DNA of 64,000 bases, taken from positions 39,792,378-39,856,377 of the forward strand of contig CM031609.1 of NCBI GenBank assembly GCA_018398815.1. The letters are read 5' to 3'. Position numbers and translations under genes: made by a program. This document shows positions 1 to 9,694 of this stretch, one piece after another. Position 1 is the first letter of the stretch, and each line of letters begins with the position of its first letter. This stretch comes from Conus ventricosus (Eukaryota; Mollusca; Gastropoda; Neogastropoda; Conidae). The notes under the pieces are model-generated. The model saw nothing but the letters and a program-made list of their open reading frames with translations, had not been told where the DNA came from and did no database searches.

Positions 1-354
1 TATATATATTTTCACAGGTAGAATTTTCCGTTGCCCGCACCGCACCACAACCAAACAATGAGAACAGGCAGATGTTTTTACCTTGTATATATATATAATA
101 TATTTAAAAATAATGCTCTCTTGTTGTCCTGAGCTCCGCACCCTGTAGAATTGACTGAAGTAGAAACCAGAAACGGTAAAATACAAGAATAAAAACAACA
201 GTCGGTTCATTCTCAGACTTGTATTTTAAACAAATTTTCGGTAAAATAGGTTAAAAAAAAAGAGGTCAACAACTGCCGCATGCAGGACATTATTTACACC
301 AATAGGCCCTCCAACCACGCTCTCACACACACACACATGTATATCACCAAGTAA
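1..354. other. AT-rich unassigned DNA
   Basis: Short AT steps occur near 1-10 and 85-115. No frame of useful length and no recognised family. A reverse reading frame at 226-450 is proline/serine low complexity produced by the G tracts and is not a gene. Confidence 0.5.
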
Positions 355-583
355 GGGGGGGGGGGGGGGGGGAGAGAGAGAGAGAAAAGACGGTGGTGGG
401 GGGGGGGGGGGGAGAAAAGGGGAAGGTGTCGAGGGAGAAATGGAAGGCATATACCTTGTCTAATATAGTTTGGCAGAAGTTTATCATTTATTGCGAATCA
501 AGCACGTGGAGCCACAAGAAAGCAGCAAATCAAACAGGCGTACTTCAGTTTATCAGCTACAGTGAATCAAGCAAATGAAGCCA

Positions 584-641
<58 letters not shown>

Positions 642-678
642 TTAATATCACTCTTAATGAACAGACGTTAAAGATCGA

Positions 679-710
<32 letters not shown>

Positions 711-830
711 ACATGAGCACGTGCGCGCACGCTCGCACGCATACTCATGCACGCACGCACACGTACACGCATGGACGTGCGCGCACGCTTACACACACAC
801 ACACGCGCGCACGCATACTCACATTTTGTC
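355..830. repeat. G tracts and CA/CG-rich microsatellite cluster
   Basis: Two pure G tracts (about 355-372 and 399-412) with GA steps between them are followed by (CA)n runs at about 583-640 and 680-705 and a purine/pyrimidine alternating CACG-type stretch up to 830. The last run stops about 10 bases before the start of the receptor exon, so it lies in the upstream intron. Such tracts are length-variable and error-prone in assemblies. Confidence 0.9.
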
Positions 831-840
831 CTACCTGAAG

Positions 841-2660
841 CTATTCTCGATCCGAAGGGGAAGACCATCATCGTGTACACTGTTCCTGCATCTGTGAATG
901 TCAGTGATATGTGTCCGGGCATAGATTACTTACTGAGCCAAAACAACCAAAATGTCACAACGCTATACCACAATGTATCTTCATGTTATCCAGACAGAAA
1001 TACAAAACTAGCAAAATCGTTTGCATTCTTGGGAATGTGTGATGGTATTATGGTCTGTAAACTACGAGTGCACGTGCCGTCTGGCTGGATTGTACGCCTG
1101 CATTTACGACGACTGTCTTACTGGTGTGATGCTACTACGTGGTCCACAAGTGTACGCTCAGGGGAAAGGACAATCTTTATCGATTGCAATGAGCATTCAT
1201 TTGAAGAAATGTTCTTTCACTCCAATACTAACTATTTCGAAATATCAAACACAAACCATCCCGATGTTCAAATTATTATCAAAGTAATAAAGAGCCATAA
1301 TTTAATCACACAACGCTTGTCTGAACATAGTGGGTATGTCAAAGTACCCAGTTTACCTGAGATATTTATATGTGAGGCGTTAACTTTCCCCTCCAGAAGT
1401 GCCATTATGATTAGTATTCATCAGGCATACAGGCTTTACCATTGTTCTGACAACATTAAATTAAAGCTATTGTACAAAATTCCAAACTCATCTCATCAAC
1501 GAGTTGCACGGGTATGCATTGACTGTTTTTCTCCAGCATCTGTCTTTGTTGCCTCACAAATCATGTTTCATTCCATAGGAGGCAATTATGCATTGCTCAA
1601 AGTGTATTTTGGAATTGTGTCTGTGAATGATCAACCTCAGACACTGTCTAACAATTTGTTCAACTGCTCAGTCCTTCATTACCCTAAATTTCGTAACCAC
1701 CTGTACTGCAATCAAAAGCACGAGTGTGAGGACGGACGTGATGAGACGGGAGACTGTCCTTTCAGCAGCCATGGATGCCGGGGATTAGTGGCATCACACA
1801 ACAAGTGTTTTAAATTACTCATGCTGAAAGACACAGAATGTCTTCTGTTTTTAAGTTCCGAATGTCAGGCGATTGGGGGAACGTTGGCTTTCTTAAAAAC
1901 AAGACAGGAACAAGAAGATTCACTTGCCATCTTTGGAAAAATTTACATTTTCGTAGTAGCATTTGGTCTCATGTCAGGATGGGCAAAAGGGCCATTTACG
2001 TACAGTAGGTTTCGTAAATGGTCTGATAACACCGTGGTCTACTTCATGCCCCACCTCAGTCTGATAGGACTATATCAATATTATCCAGCAAGGTTAGTTA
2101 GGACTTCGACACTCAGTGGATCAATTTATTTTATAGAGCTTGTTGATGAAGCATTTGAGACTGTAACAAGGAGCGTTCTATGTGAAGTACGATTAAACAC
2201 GCACAATTCGTTTATTTCACATACTATATTTACCCCTCCTAATTCACTCCAACCTGTTGTTACAAACACGCCGCAGCTTCTCTTAATTTGCTCACAGAAT
2301 CATAGCACGCACGCATTCTTGTCATGCGATCCTCAAACGTACTGTGAGAAATTCACATACTCTCTGTTTTGTGCCTTTGTCAACCAGACTGGCCAGCAGG
2401 ACCCTGTCAAGGTTCTTCATGAGAAACAACCACACCAACTATGCCATGTTTGATGTGATGACACTGTTACACTGCAACACACGCTGTCTGTGATTTTCGT
2501 CAGGATGTTCGGACAACAGTGACGAGGCATTTTGTGACATCCCCAAAGACATGGATTTCTATGCTCTAATGGTCATATGTATTATTCAGCCAACGTGCAA
2601 TGAATGTCACAGACACCTGGACTGATTGGACGATTTTCGATCAGATGATTGCACTAGAGA
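841..2660 (+). CDS. GRL101-type receptor ectodomain (CUB-like, LDLa, C-type lectin-like), partial
   Basis: An open frame runs from about 841 to 2453. The exon probably starts at 841 after an AG (TGAAG). An N-terminal block with paired cysteines (SYWCD, FIDCN) looks like a CUB domain. It is followed by a second CUB-like block, then an LDL-receptor class A signature (CNQKHECEDGRDETGDC, about 1709-1758), then a C-type-lectin-like part (CFKLL ... CQAIGG ... FRKWSDN ... VLCEV). The same domain order occurs in the receptor at 53.3-56.6 kb, so this is probably the extracellular N-terminus of a paralogous seven-helix receptor whose membrane part lies in or beyond the gap. After about 2395 the frame breaks. 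A further LDLa motif (CSDNSDEAFC, about 2503-2540) is in another frame and needs at least two 1-nt indels, which points to a pseudogene or unpolished sequence. The 1021-1287 forward frame is a shadow. Confidence 0.72.
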
Positions 2661-3660
2661 NNNNNNNNNNNNNNNNNNNNNNNNNNNNNNNNNNNNNNNN
2701 NNNNNNNNNNNNNNNNNNNNNNNNNNNNNNNNNNNNNNNNNNNNNNNNNNNNNNNNNNNNNNNNNNNNNNNNNNNNNNNNNNNNNNNNNNNNNNNNNNNN
2801 NNNNNNNNNNNNNNNNNNNNNNNNNNNNNNNNNNNNNNNNNNNNNNNNNNNNNNNNNNNNNNNNNNNNNNNNNNNNNNNNNNNNNNNNNNNNNNNNNNNN
2901 NNNNNNNNNNNNNNNNNNNNNNNNNNNNNNNNNNNNNNNNNNNNNNNNNNNNNNNNNNNNNNNNNNNNNNNNNNNNNNNNNNNNNNNNNNNNNNNNNNNN
3001 NNNNNNNNNNNNNNNNNNNNNNNNNNNNNNNNNNNNNNNNNNNNNNNNNNNNNNNNNNNNNNNNNNNNNNNNNNNNNNNNNNNNNNNNNNNNNNNNNNNN
3101 NNNNNNNNNNNNNNNNNNNNNNNNNNNNNNNNNNNNNNNNNNNNNNNNNNNNNNNNNNNNNNNNNNNNNNNNNNNNNNNNNNNNNNNNNNNNNNNNNNNN
3201 NNNNNNNNNNNNNNNNNNNNNNNNNNNNNNNNNNNNNNNNNNNNNNNNNNNNNNNNNNNNNNNNNNNNNNNNNNNNNNNNNNNNNNNNNNNNNNNNNNNN
3301 NNNNNNNNNNNNNNNNNNNNNNNNNNNNNNNNNNNNNNNNNNNNNNNNNNNNNNNNNNNNNNNNNNNNNNNNNNNNNNNNNNNNNNNNNNNNNNNNNNNN
3401 NNNNNNNNNNNNNNNNNNNNNNNNNNNNNNNNNNNNNNNNNNNNNNNNNNNNNNNNNNNNNNNNNNNNNNNNNNNNNNNNNNNNNNNNNNNNNNNNNNNN
3501 NNNNNNNNNNNNNNNNNNNNNNNNNNNNNNNNNNNNNNNNNNNNNNNNNNNNNNNNNNNNNNNNNNNNNNNNNNNNNNNNNNNNNNNNNNNNNNNNNNNN
3601 NNNNNNNNNNNNNNNNNNNNNNNNNNNNNNNNNNNNNNNNNNNNNNNNNNNNNNNNNNNN
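2661..3660. other. Assembly gap of exactly 1000 N
   Basis: All 1000 positions are N, the usual placeholder for a scaffold gap of unknown size. The long reading frames that cross it are artefacts. It separates two inverted paralogous receptor copies, so it could hide the remaining exons or mark a false join at an inverted repeat. Confidence 0.99.
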
Positions 3661-4439
3661 GACACATTCCAAGTACACTTGAGCACGCATGAATGCCTTC
3701 TATAAAATGAAACATGATTTGAACATGTGAGGCAAACAAAGACAGATGCTGGAAAAAACATCATGCACACCTGCAACTCGTTGATGAGATGAGTTTGGGA
3801 TTCTGTACAATAATTTTAATTTCATATTTTCAGAACAGTGGTGAAGCTTGTATGCCTGATGAATACTAATCATAATAGCACTTCTGGAGGGGAAAGTTAA
3901 CGTCTCACAGATAAACATCTCTGGTAAATAGGGTACTGTGATATACTGGCTGTGTTCAGACACGTGTTGTATGACTACATTATGGCTCTTTATTACTTTG
4001 ATAATAATTTGAACTTCAGGATAGTTTGTGTTTGATATTTCAAAATATCTACTATCGAAGTGAAAGAATATTTCTTCATTTGTATGAAAATTGCATTCAA
4101 TAAAGCTTATCTTTCCCTCTGAACATATTCTTGTAGACCATGTGCTAGAATCACACCAGTATGACAGTCGTCGTAACTGCACGCGCACAATCCACCCAGG
4201 TAGCACGTGCACTCGAAGTTTACAGACCATAATACCACTACACATTCCCAAGAACGCAAACGATTTCGCCAGTTCTGTATTTCTGTCTGGATAACATGAA
4301 GATACATTGTAGTATAGCGTTGTGACATTTTGGTTATTTTGGCTCAATAAGAAATCTATGCCCGGACACATATCACTGATATTCACAGATGCAGAAACAG
4401 TGTTCATGATGATGGTTTTTCCCCTTGGATCGAGGATGT
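3661..4439 (-). pseudogene. Inverted second copy of the GRL101-type receptor ectodomain exon
   Basis: On the minus strand this reads the same CUB-like blocks as the copy at 841-1600, with many identical stretches (for example FPSRSAIMISIHQAY, IIIKVIKSH, SYWCD) and numerous substitutions. Exon start is inferred at 4439 after an AG (CCAGAAG), matching the other copy. The frame is open to about 3790, then shifts: the matching continuation (QIMFHFIEG) is in a different frame near 3710-3735. Two or more 1-nt indels therefore break it. It faces the first copy across the N gap, giving a head-out, tail-in inverted pair. It may be a pseudogene, or a real gene with assembly errors. Confidence 0.7.
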
Positions 4440-4465
4440 CTTCTGGTAGGACAAAATGTGTTAGT

Positions 4466-4547
4466 GAGACTGCGAGAGAGAGGGAGGGGAAAGAGAGAGA
4501 GAGAGAGAGAGAAAGAGTGTGTGTGCGTGCGTGCGTGCGTGCGTGTG

Positions 4548-4604
<57 letters not shown>
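4466..4604. repeat. (GA)n-(CGTG)n-(GT)n compound microsatellite
   Basis: A GAGAGG/GA run, then GTGC/GTGT steps, then a pure (GT) run of about 50 bases. It lies just upstream, on the minus strand, of the inverted receptor exon. The other receptor copy has a CA tract in the same relative place, so the tract position is shared between the paralogs. Confidence 0.95.
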
Positions 4605-4607
<3 letters not shown>

Positions 4608-4907
4608 CTTGCTGCTTTCTTGTGGCTTCACGTGCTTGATTCACCATACATGACAAACTCAAGTTAGGATGCTTAATTTGCCGCTTCTGTGTGGCTTCAG
4701 CTGTTTCATTCATCATGAAAAATAAACTCCTACTCAGTTATATATTAGACAAGGTGTGTATCTATATGACTAATCTTTGTTCTGTATTTAGTAAGATGTT
4801 TATCTATATCTGTTCCTCTGCTCCAAAAAATGGCATTAAACGGTCTAACGCTGATAAAATCCAAGTTGAAACTTTTCGCTTAATATATCATTAAATATAT
4901 CTCTTAT
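4605..4907. other. Unassigned DNA
   Basis: Probably intron or spacer of the inverted receptor copy. I see no supported coding frame, RNA gene or repeat family. Confidence 0.4.
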
Positions 4908-5029
4908 CAATATGGAGCCGGGTGCTAACGGCTGGTTACAACAGTGTAGGGGTGGGGGGATGTAGCCGGGTGCTAACGGCTGGTTATAACAATGTGGGGG
5001 GGGGGGGATGTAGCCTTGATGATGAATCT

Positions 5030-5085
<56 letters not shown>
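4908..5085. repeat. Two-copy ~55-bp tandem repeat plus (GT)n
   Basis: The unit AGCCGGGTGCTAACGGCTGG...GATGT occurs twice between about 4916 and 5012, the second copy with a longer G tract. A (GT) run of about 50 bases follows at 5033-5085. Confidence 0.85.
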
Positions 5086-5086
<1 letters not shown>

Positions 5087-5468
5087 CGCACGAACAGATA
5101 CAGGTCGCCTCAGTGACAATTGTGGAGTGTGGCCCGTCTATTCCCAGGTTGGCAGTGGACATGAAGTGCATGGTTCCTGCCAGTCCGTGGAGAGGCGAAG
5201 GAGGAGAGCGCATAAACTCGCCGGAATAGTGGGTTTTACGTGCGTAAACGAACGCTCGTGGAACTGGAGCTCTTCGATGTAATAGGGGAATTCCGTGCAT
5301 GTGAGTGCTGTCTTGTGAGTTTCCGAGGTGAATTCGGAGTGTCGTCGTGTGTCTGCAAGTTAGTACGAATTGAGGCTTCATCAGCGAAGGTTGGGTTGGC
5401 CTTGTGCTCAAGTTTATTTCTGCCGTTGGGGCAGGGGTTCTGGGTATGCCTCGACCGACTTCTGAAGG
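5086..5468. other. Left flank of the 15-kb element, unassigned
   Basis: A GC-richer segment than its neighbours. Frames of 80-99 residues exist on both strands but show no domain, no codon bias that I can detect and no homologue that I recognise. It ends with TCTGAAGG immediately before the left terminal hairpin. TCTGAAG recurs at the right boundary. Confidence 0.4.
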
Positions 5469-5598
5469 AGAGAACTATAAAAAGCTCATTCTGGCTCACA
5501 CCGGTCTCAACACGTTTCGACCGGGCGACTCCAGAATGAGCTTTTTATAGTTCTCTGACAAGTAAGACTTCAATAACCAAAAAATAACGACCCTACAA
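5469..5598. repeat. Left terminal inverted repeat with nested hairpin
   Basis: A perfect 26-bp inverted repeat (5469-5494 with 5531-5556; outer sequence AGAGAACTATAAAAAGC) encloses a 36-nt loop. The loop holds a second 6-bp stem, CCGGTC...GACCGG, so the single strand could fold into a long stem with a capped inner stem. About 40 further bases (GACAAGTAAGACTTC... to CCCTACAA) match the right end in inverse orientation. Each arm contains TATAAAAAG, a TATA-box-like word. Confidence 0.93.
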
Positions 5599-5626
5599 TA
5601 CTAATTTACTAAACTTTTTAGAGTAT

Positions 5627-5712
5627 CGTAGGGGAAAGCAGCAGTGGCTGAACATACCCCATAGTGTAACGTAGGGGAAAAGCAGCAGCCGCTGAACGCA
5701 CCCCATATACAA
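5627..5712. repeat. Two-copy 43-bp tandem repeat inside the left end
   Basis: The unit CGTAGGGGAAA(A)GCAGCAG...GCTGAAC...ACCCCATA occurs at 5627 and 5670 with a few substitutions. It lies just inside the terminal repeat, where replication or packaging signals often sit; any such role is a guess. The interval 5713-5973 shows no gene and is probably the upstream region of the next gene. Confidence 0.75.
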
Positions 5713-5973
5713 ACGGTGGGGCAGGTAAGCCTTTAATTGCTAGTTGCCGGCCTACCTAAGGACTCTGCACTATCCGATTACTTACTACGTGGCCGGACAT
5801 GACGATTTTCGGATCACGCGATGGGCTGATGTCACGGCCGGCCAATCACAAGACTAGATAGAATCAGCTGATTAGTAGTGACGACATTTCCGCCCAGCAC
5901 TTGCGTTGTTCATTTCTCCTAGTGCTGTGGTGGTGTGAAGACGGTGCTTTTTCTGCGAGAGAAGTGTTTGCAT

Positions 5974-6850
5974 ATGGCACAAAATATAGCTGCAGTTTCA
6001 GAAGACAGTGTGGATTCTGAGTTAGAATAAGTTCTTGAATCACAAATACCTTTTCAACAACTTTATAGATTAAATTATTTGGGTGTGGAAGACATGGAAT
6101 CAGCTACAACTTTCCAACAAGCTCAAAATCTCCCATTACCGCCGCCAACACCAACGGAATTGTGGACAGAGGAAAGAAAAGAATGCTTTACATGAAAATA
6201 TAAGATTTCTTTGAAAAATGATTGAAGCGGCTCGTAAAGCAGAGAGAGAGGCCCACAAAAACTGCCAAAACAGCCCAAAAAATCTCTTTTACAATTGTTT
6301 AAACAAAAGGAAGGAAAAAAGAAAAGCAGGAAAGAGATGACCAATCATGAGCTGCATATCTATCTTGTATCAAATTAAGCAGATCTTAACTTAACGATTC
6401 AAGAGAAGCGTTTTCGGATAACCTTTTTTTCGCAAACAGCAGATGAAAATGAAATTGTTGACAGGCTACAAAAGGCCGTGAGAAATGTGAAGAAGCAGGA
6501 TGCTCAAACAATCATGATCTACGTTCAATTTGGGCATTTTTTGAATCTTTGCAAAAAATGGTTTGATGAGGAAAGGAAAGAAGGTAGGATTGCTCAAACT
6601 GGGCACAATGGCTCAAAGAGAAATGTGATTATTCTGATGATCATTGCGCGCAAATTGCGTGCTATTGCAAAGATCCTTTATGGATATCCACAGTTTTTCA
6701 CTGTCAGGCTTCCATGAGGTATATTTCTAGCAAGTTAAAACAGATTACTTCCATGTTGCAAGTCCTGAATTTAAGAAGTATTGGTCATGCTCTCTTTCAC
6801 TACCAAAAACAGATGAGCTCCAAGCTTCCCAATAAAGTAACGGTTAATGC
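5974..6850 (+). pseudogene. First gene of the 15-kb element: unknown protein with an ARKLRAIAK motif
   Basis: An ATG at 5974 opens an acidic N-terminus that is interrupted after 18 codons by a TAA and continues in the same frame (QLYRLNYLGVEDMES, then LPLPPPTPTELW) to about 6195. Around 6230-6320 it is basic and broken. A better-preserved part runs from about 6478 to 6720: KKWFDEERKEGR, a stretch that needs a frame switch near 6620-6650, then ARKLRAIAKILYGYPQF. From memory, this ending resembles a family of uncharacterised proteins in aquatic invertebrate genomes; I cannot name its function. At least four stops or frameshifts are visible. It is the gene closest to the left hairpin and reads inward. 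A DNA-binding or regulatory role is only a guess. Confidence 0.5.
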
Positions 6851-6976
6851 TGGCAAGTTTTCTGAACTACTGTGACGGGCTTCTAAAAATAGTAACGGTT
6901 ATGCTGTAACCGCCTGGCTAGCAGCGAAGGCGACTTGGGGCAGCAACAGTCACAGTAGAGCACCTGTCACAAAACC

Positions 6977-7113
6977 CCCAGCAAGGGGAAATGACATGAT
7001 TCTAAAAATAACGGTTATGCATAGCCAGGGCTCTGCTTGTCGCAAACCGCCCAGCAAGGGGAAATGACATGATTCTAAAAATAATAGGTTATGCATAGCC
7101 GGGGCTCTGCTTC
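6977..7113. repeat. 73-bp tandem repeat, about two copies
   Basis: The unit CCCAGCAAGGGGAAATGACA...GGGCTCTGCTTGTCGCAAACCG starts at 6977 and again at 7050, differing at few positions. A looser related stretch (AACGGTTATGC) is at 6840-6905. It lies in the non-coding gap after the first gene of the element. Confidence 0.8.
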
Positions 7114-7552
7114 AACTTCTTCTTGCTCCTATTCAACGCCCGCTTCAACTATTTTTTGGCTGCCTTCGGGCGGCCACAGAGTGTACTTTATTCAACTGTC
7201 TTGTTTATTAAATCAAGCTTTTGATAAATGCACTTGGTGGCTGCTTTGAATAATCTTCAGTTGACAGAGAGACTGACAGCCGTCTTGAATTTACGGCGCT
7301 TAAGCGCCAACCATAAAACCCTTTCCCATTCTCCATGCAAGCACCTCCCTATCTTGTGTGTGTGTGTGCGTGCAATTGTGCTTGTATATATGCTGTTATT
7401 GTTGTTGTTGTCGCTGCTGTCATTGTTGTTGCTTTACTGATAATAACTATATCATATTCTGGACATTTGTTTCTTATAAATAATCAAAGGTGCGCGCCCC
7501 CCTCCCACTCCCACCCTACCCTGCTTGCCCCCCACCCCAAGCATGCACACAC
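7114..7552. other. Non-coding spacer in the 15-kb element
   Basis: Contains a GTTGTT-rich stretch at 7395-7435 and a C-rich stretch near 7495-7535. The leucine-rich frames (7228-7601) come from these simple sequences. No gene supported. Confidence 0.5.
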
Positions 7553-7765
7553 TCAAGTCACTTCTAAGTTCTTAACTGAAGTTACCCCAAGTCACTTCTA
7601 AGTCATCCTCAAGTTCTTACTCAAGTCGTCCTCAAGTTATCCTCAAGTCACTTCTAAGTTCTTAACTGAAGTCGTCCTCAAGTCATCCTCAAGTTCTTAC
7701 TCAAGTTACCTCAAGATTGTAATTAAGTCATCCTCTAAGTACAACCAAGTTCTTATTTAAGTTAT
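7553..7765. repeat. Short interspersed tandem repeat CAAGT(T/C)..TCCT
   Basis: About a dozen degenerate copies of words such as TCAAGTCGTCCTCAAGTTAT and AGTCACTTCTAAGTTCTTAA in a row. This looks like a 12-16-bp minisatellite. It sits between the plus-strand gene at the left end and the small-gene cassette. Confidence 0.75.
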
Positions 7766-7800
7766 CTTATAATTATCAAAAAACAAGACAATCTATGTTT

Positions 7801-8034
7801 TTATCTTAAATAGTAAATGTCTAATATAGTACACACACGCCTCAAAAAACGTGTCATTGGCGAGGATGTCTTGCTCAGCGTCTTTGGCGCGAGATTGGTT
7901 AGCATAGATCTTAATGAAGTTCTACATCGTAAGCAACCGCATTGATTACAATTCTGGTCTATGGAAATGTCTTTTATAGACTCCATGTCTTTATTTATTG
8001 ACTCCATCATTTTAAACAAATAATAATCCGTCAT
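7801..8034 (-). CDS. Small cysteine-containing protein of unknown function
   Basis: A 77-residue minus-strand frame with an ATG start. It has a charged N-terminal half (MESINKDMESIKD), then CNQCGCLRCR, a cluster of four cysteines in eight residues that could bind metal, and a basic C-terminus. I do not recognise it. It is divergently placed to the next gene on the plus strand (61 bp between the two ATGs), so the two may share a promoter region. It could be a chance frame. Confidence 0.4.
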   Translation of the reverse strand: MTDYYLFKMMESINKDMESIKDISIDQNCNQCGCLRCRTSLRSMLTNLAPKTLSKTSSPMTRFLRRVCTILDIYYLR

Positions 8035-8094
8035 GATCTATTTTTATCAAAAAAATTTTTAAATTAAGTTTCTTAAAATATTATTCCATCTTAA

Positions 8095-8334
8095 ATGGAT
8101 CAAAATGATCTTTTGTTGTTGGCGGTTCTGGCGTGCTGTTGTCTTCTGTATTTAGTGGTTCAGATTCTTTTGTCTGCTTTGGTTCTTGTTGCCATTGTTA
8201 TATATTTTATGACTGTAATAACCGCCCCCAGCAGCAGCAAGGGCGCCAAAAATGGCAACAGTTTTAAGTTCAAATTCCATGAAGACTTTGGCGCTGTAGG
8301 TCTTGAATCATATGGAGTTTTTAAGCTGCATTGA
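8095..8334 (+). CDS. Small membrane protein of the 15-kb element
   Basis: 79 residues. Residues 5-45 are almost entirely hydrophobic (LLLLAVLACCCLLYLVVQ and LVLVAIVIYFMTVI), giving one long or two short membrane helices. A serine/lysine-rich linker (SSSKGAKNG) and a short tail follow. This arrangement resembles small membrane proteins of dsDNA viruses, but I cannot assign it to a family. The frame is intact. It lies in a cassette of short genes on both strands between 7.8 and 10.5 kb. Confidence 0.5.
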   Translation: MDQNDLLLLAVLACCCLLYLVVQILLSALVLVAIVIYFMTVITAPSSSKGAKNGNSFKFKFHEDFGAVGLESYGVFKLH

Positions 8335-8465
8335 ATCAACTTGTTCTGGCGTTGGCGGTGTTATGTTTTCATGATGAGTTATATTTTGTGATTGTAACTG
8401 TAATTTTTTTTGTTTGTTCCACTCAGCTATTTTTTCCTGCCGCAATGCGTCCAGGATGAGGTGTT

Positions 8466-8940
8466 TTAGTGACCACTTTCACCTGATTCAATGTTTTCTG
8501 ATTCTGCTGATTTTCTGGCTCGGTCATTTTGAAGGGAAATAAAATCTATATGATTAAAAGTTATTAATCCCATGATTAACGGCGATAACAATGTTCCAAA
8601 TCTGTAATACAGATCACATCCTAGAGACTCTAATGACTTTGTTAAAACTGGATCCTGCGTTAAATTCATACATAAAATCTTGTTCAGAATCAATGGGAGC
8701 AAATCTACTGTCTAGTTTAGTGTACAACCTAAGAACCGTTTGGCCTACACTTTTTACCATTCTTGATCCCAGCTGCGCTTCATACATGTTATGATACTTT
8801 ACAATATCTTGCGGCGACATTTGTTGAATCTGTTCTATGCTAAATTCATTTCCGAGGAACTGTTTTGTTTTTTCCGCATGCTGCCAAAGAATACAGCCTC
8901 TCCTTTTTGGGCATAATAGCTTGCTCATCAACCTGGTCAT
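8466..8940 (-). pseudogene. Unknown conserved-looking protein of the element, one frameshift
   Basis: The first part (8940 to about 8640) reads CPKRRGCILWQHAEKTKQFL, then SIEQIQQMSPQDIVKYHNMYEAQ and LYTKLDSRFAPIDSEQDF. The following frame (about 8660-8466) continues with DPVLTKSLESLGCDLYYRF, LSPLIMGLITFNHIDF and a charged end. The overlap at about 8640-8660 fits a single 1-nt indel. Length would be about 155 residues. A hydrophobic stretch lies near the C-terminus. It looks like a genuine viral-type protein because codon use and composition are continuous across the break. Family unknown; from memory, similar uncharacterised proteins occur in invertebrate genomes. Confidence 0.5.
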
Positions 8941-9040
8941 TTGTAATCATAAGTTCAGGAAGGTTTAGGCTGCCCTGTAGCTGTAGTAGATCATCGGTGT
9001 TCAATGTTTTTATTAATTATAATTATTTTTTGTTTTTAAA

Positions 9041-9268
9041 ATGAGCGCCAAAAGACTGTACCAATCTTGTATACCATGCTGCTGTTATTGGAGGTCTAAG
9101 TATAGGATACACAATGCTTGTAAAAGCTTGTTAAAAATTAAACCAGCAGATCTTGGCAAACTAGGCTTTGAAGACTCAGCAAAGCTGATTGCTGTTATAG
9201 CAGCTTCGTTCGCAACAAAAGATTTTCTAGTTAAGCAAGGAACAATTCCTGACAGTATCAATATGTAA
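9041..9268 (+). CDS. Small cysteine-rich protein of the element
   Basis: 75 residues, ATG start after an AT-rich stretch. Its N-terminus has CIPCCCY. The rest is mildly amphipathic (KPADLGKLGFEDSAKLIAV), with a hydrophobic patch IAVIAASF. The intact frame ends 23 bp before the ATG of the next gene, so the two are probably co-transcribed. I do not recognise the family. Confidence 0.5.
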   Translation: MSAKRLYQSCIPCCCYWRSKYRIHNACKSLLKIKPADLGKLGFEDSAKLIAVIAASFATKDFLVKQGTIPDSINM

Positions 9269-9291
9269 AATTAAAAAATACATTTATAAAA

Positions 9292-9694
9292 ATGGCTTCA
9301 TTCGTAATGATGATAGGCGGCGCTGTGGTTAATGCGCTTGCTTTTAGCGAAGTAATTACGCATTTAGTAAACTGCGGGATGACGGCGAGAGAAAAAGACA
9401 TAACAAAGCTATGGAGCAACTAGCCGCAGCACAAGACGCCTATGAAAAGCAGAGAATTGAGCAGTTGATTTTATTAACGATACCCTGAAAAACAGGGACA
9501 TGCAGCTTACACATTTAAAGATGTTGATCAAGCAATAAAAGAATATTATCTTGTAACAGGCAAACCAATCGAGACATTGCCCCCACCAAAATTCAGTGAC
9601 TTTTATCAGCCATCAGAAAAACAAAAGATGCAAGAAATCGTGTTTATTGTCTTGGGATGACCGTCGTGTATTTTGTTGCGCATAATATTGGCTG
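9292..9694 (+). pseudogene. Membrane/virion-like protein with a KFSDFYQPSEKQK motif
   Basis: Starts MASFVMMIGGAVVNALAFS, a hydrophobic Gly/Ala-rich segment. A charged, probably helical middle follows (AMEQLAAAQDAYEKQR), then PPPKFSDFYQPSEKQK, and it ends in a hydrophobic stretch (EIVFIVLG, then VVYFVAHNIG in the next frame). Three or four 1-nt indels (near 9375-9400, 9465-9485, 9655) break the frame. The plan of hydrophobic ends plus helical middle suggests a membrane-inserted virion protein. I recall similar uncharacterised proteins in cnidarian and mollusc genomes but cannot verify this here. From this gene rightwards the indel density rises sharply. Confidence 0.55.

Noticed and set aside
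2600..3776. Long reading frames of about 350-390 codons on both strands
   Set aside because: They consist almost entirely of undetermined residues from the N gap.
5236..5539. Coding frames crossing the left hairpin
   Set aside because: They run through the element boundary and palindrome, which makes a real host or element gene unlikely.
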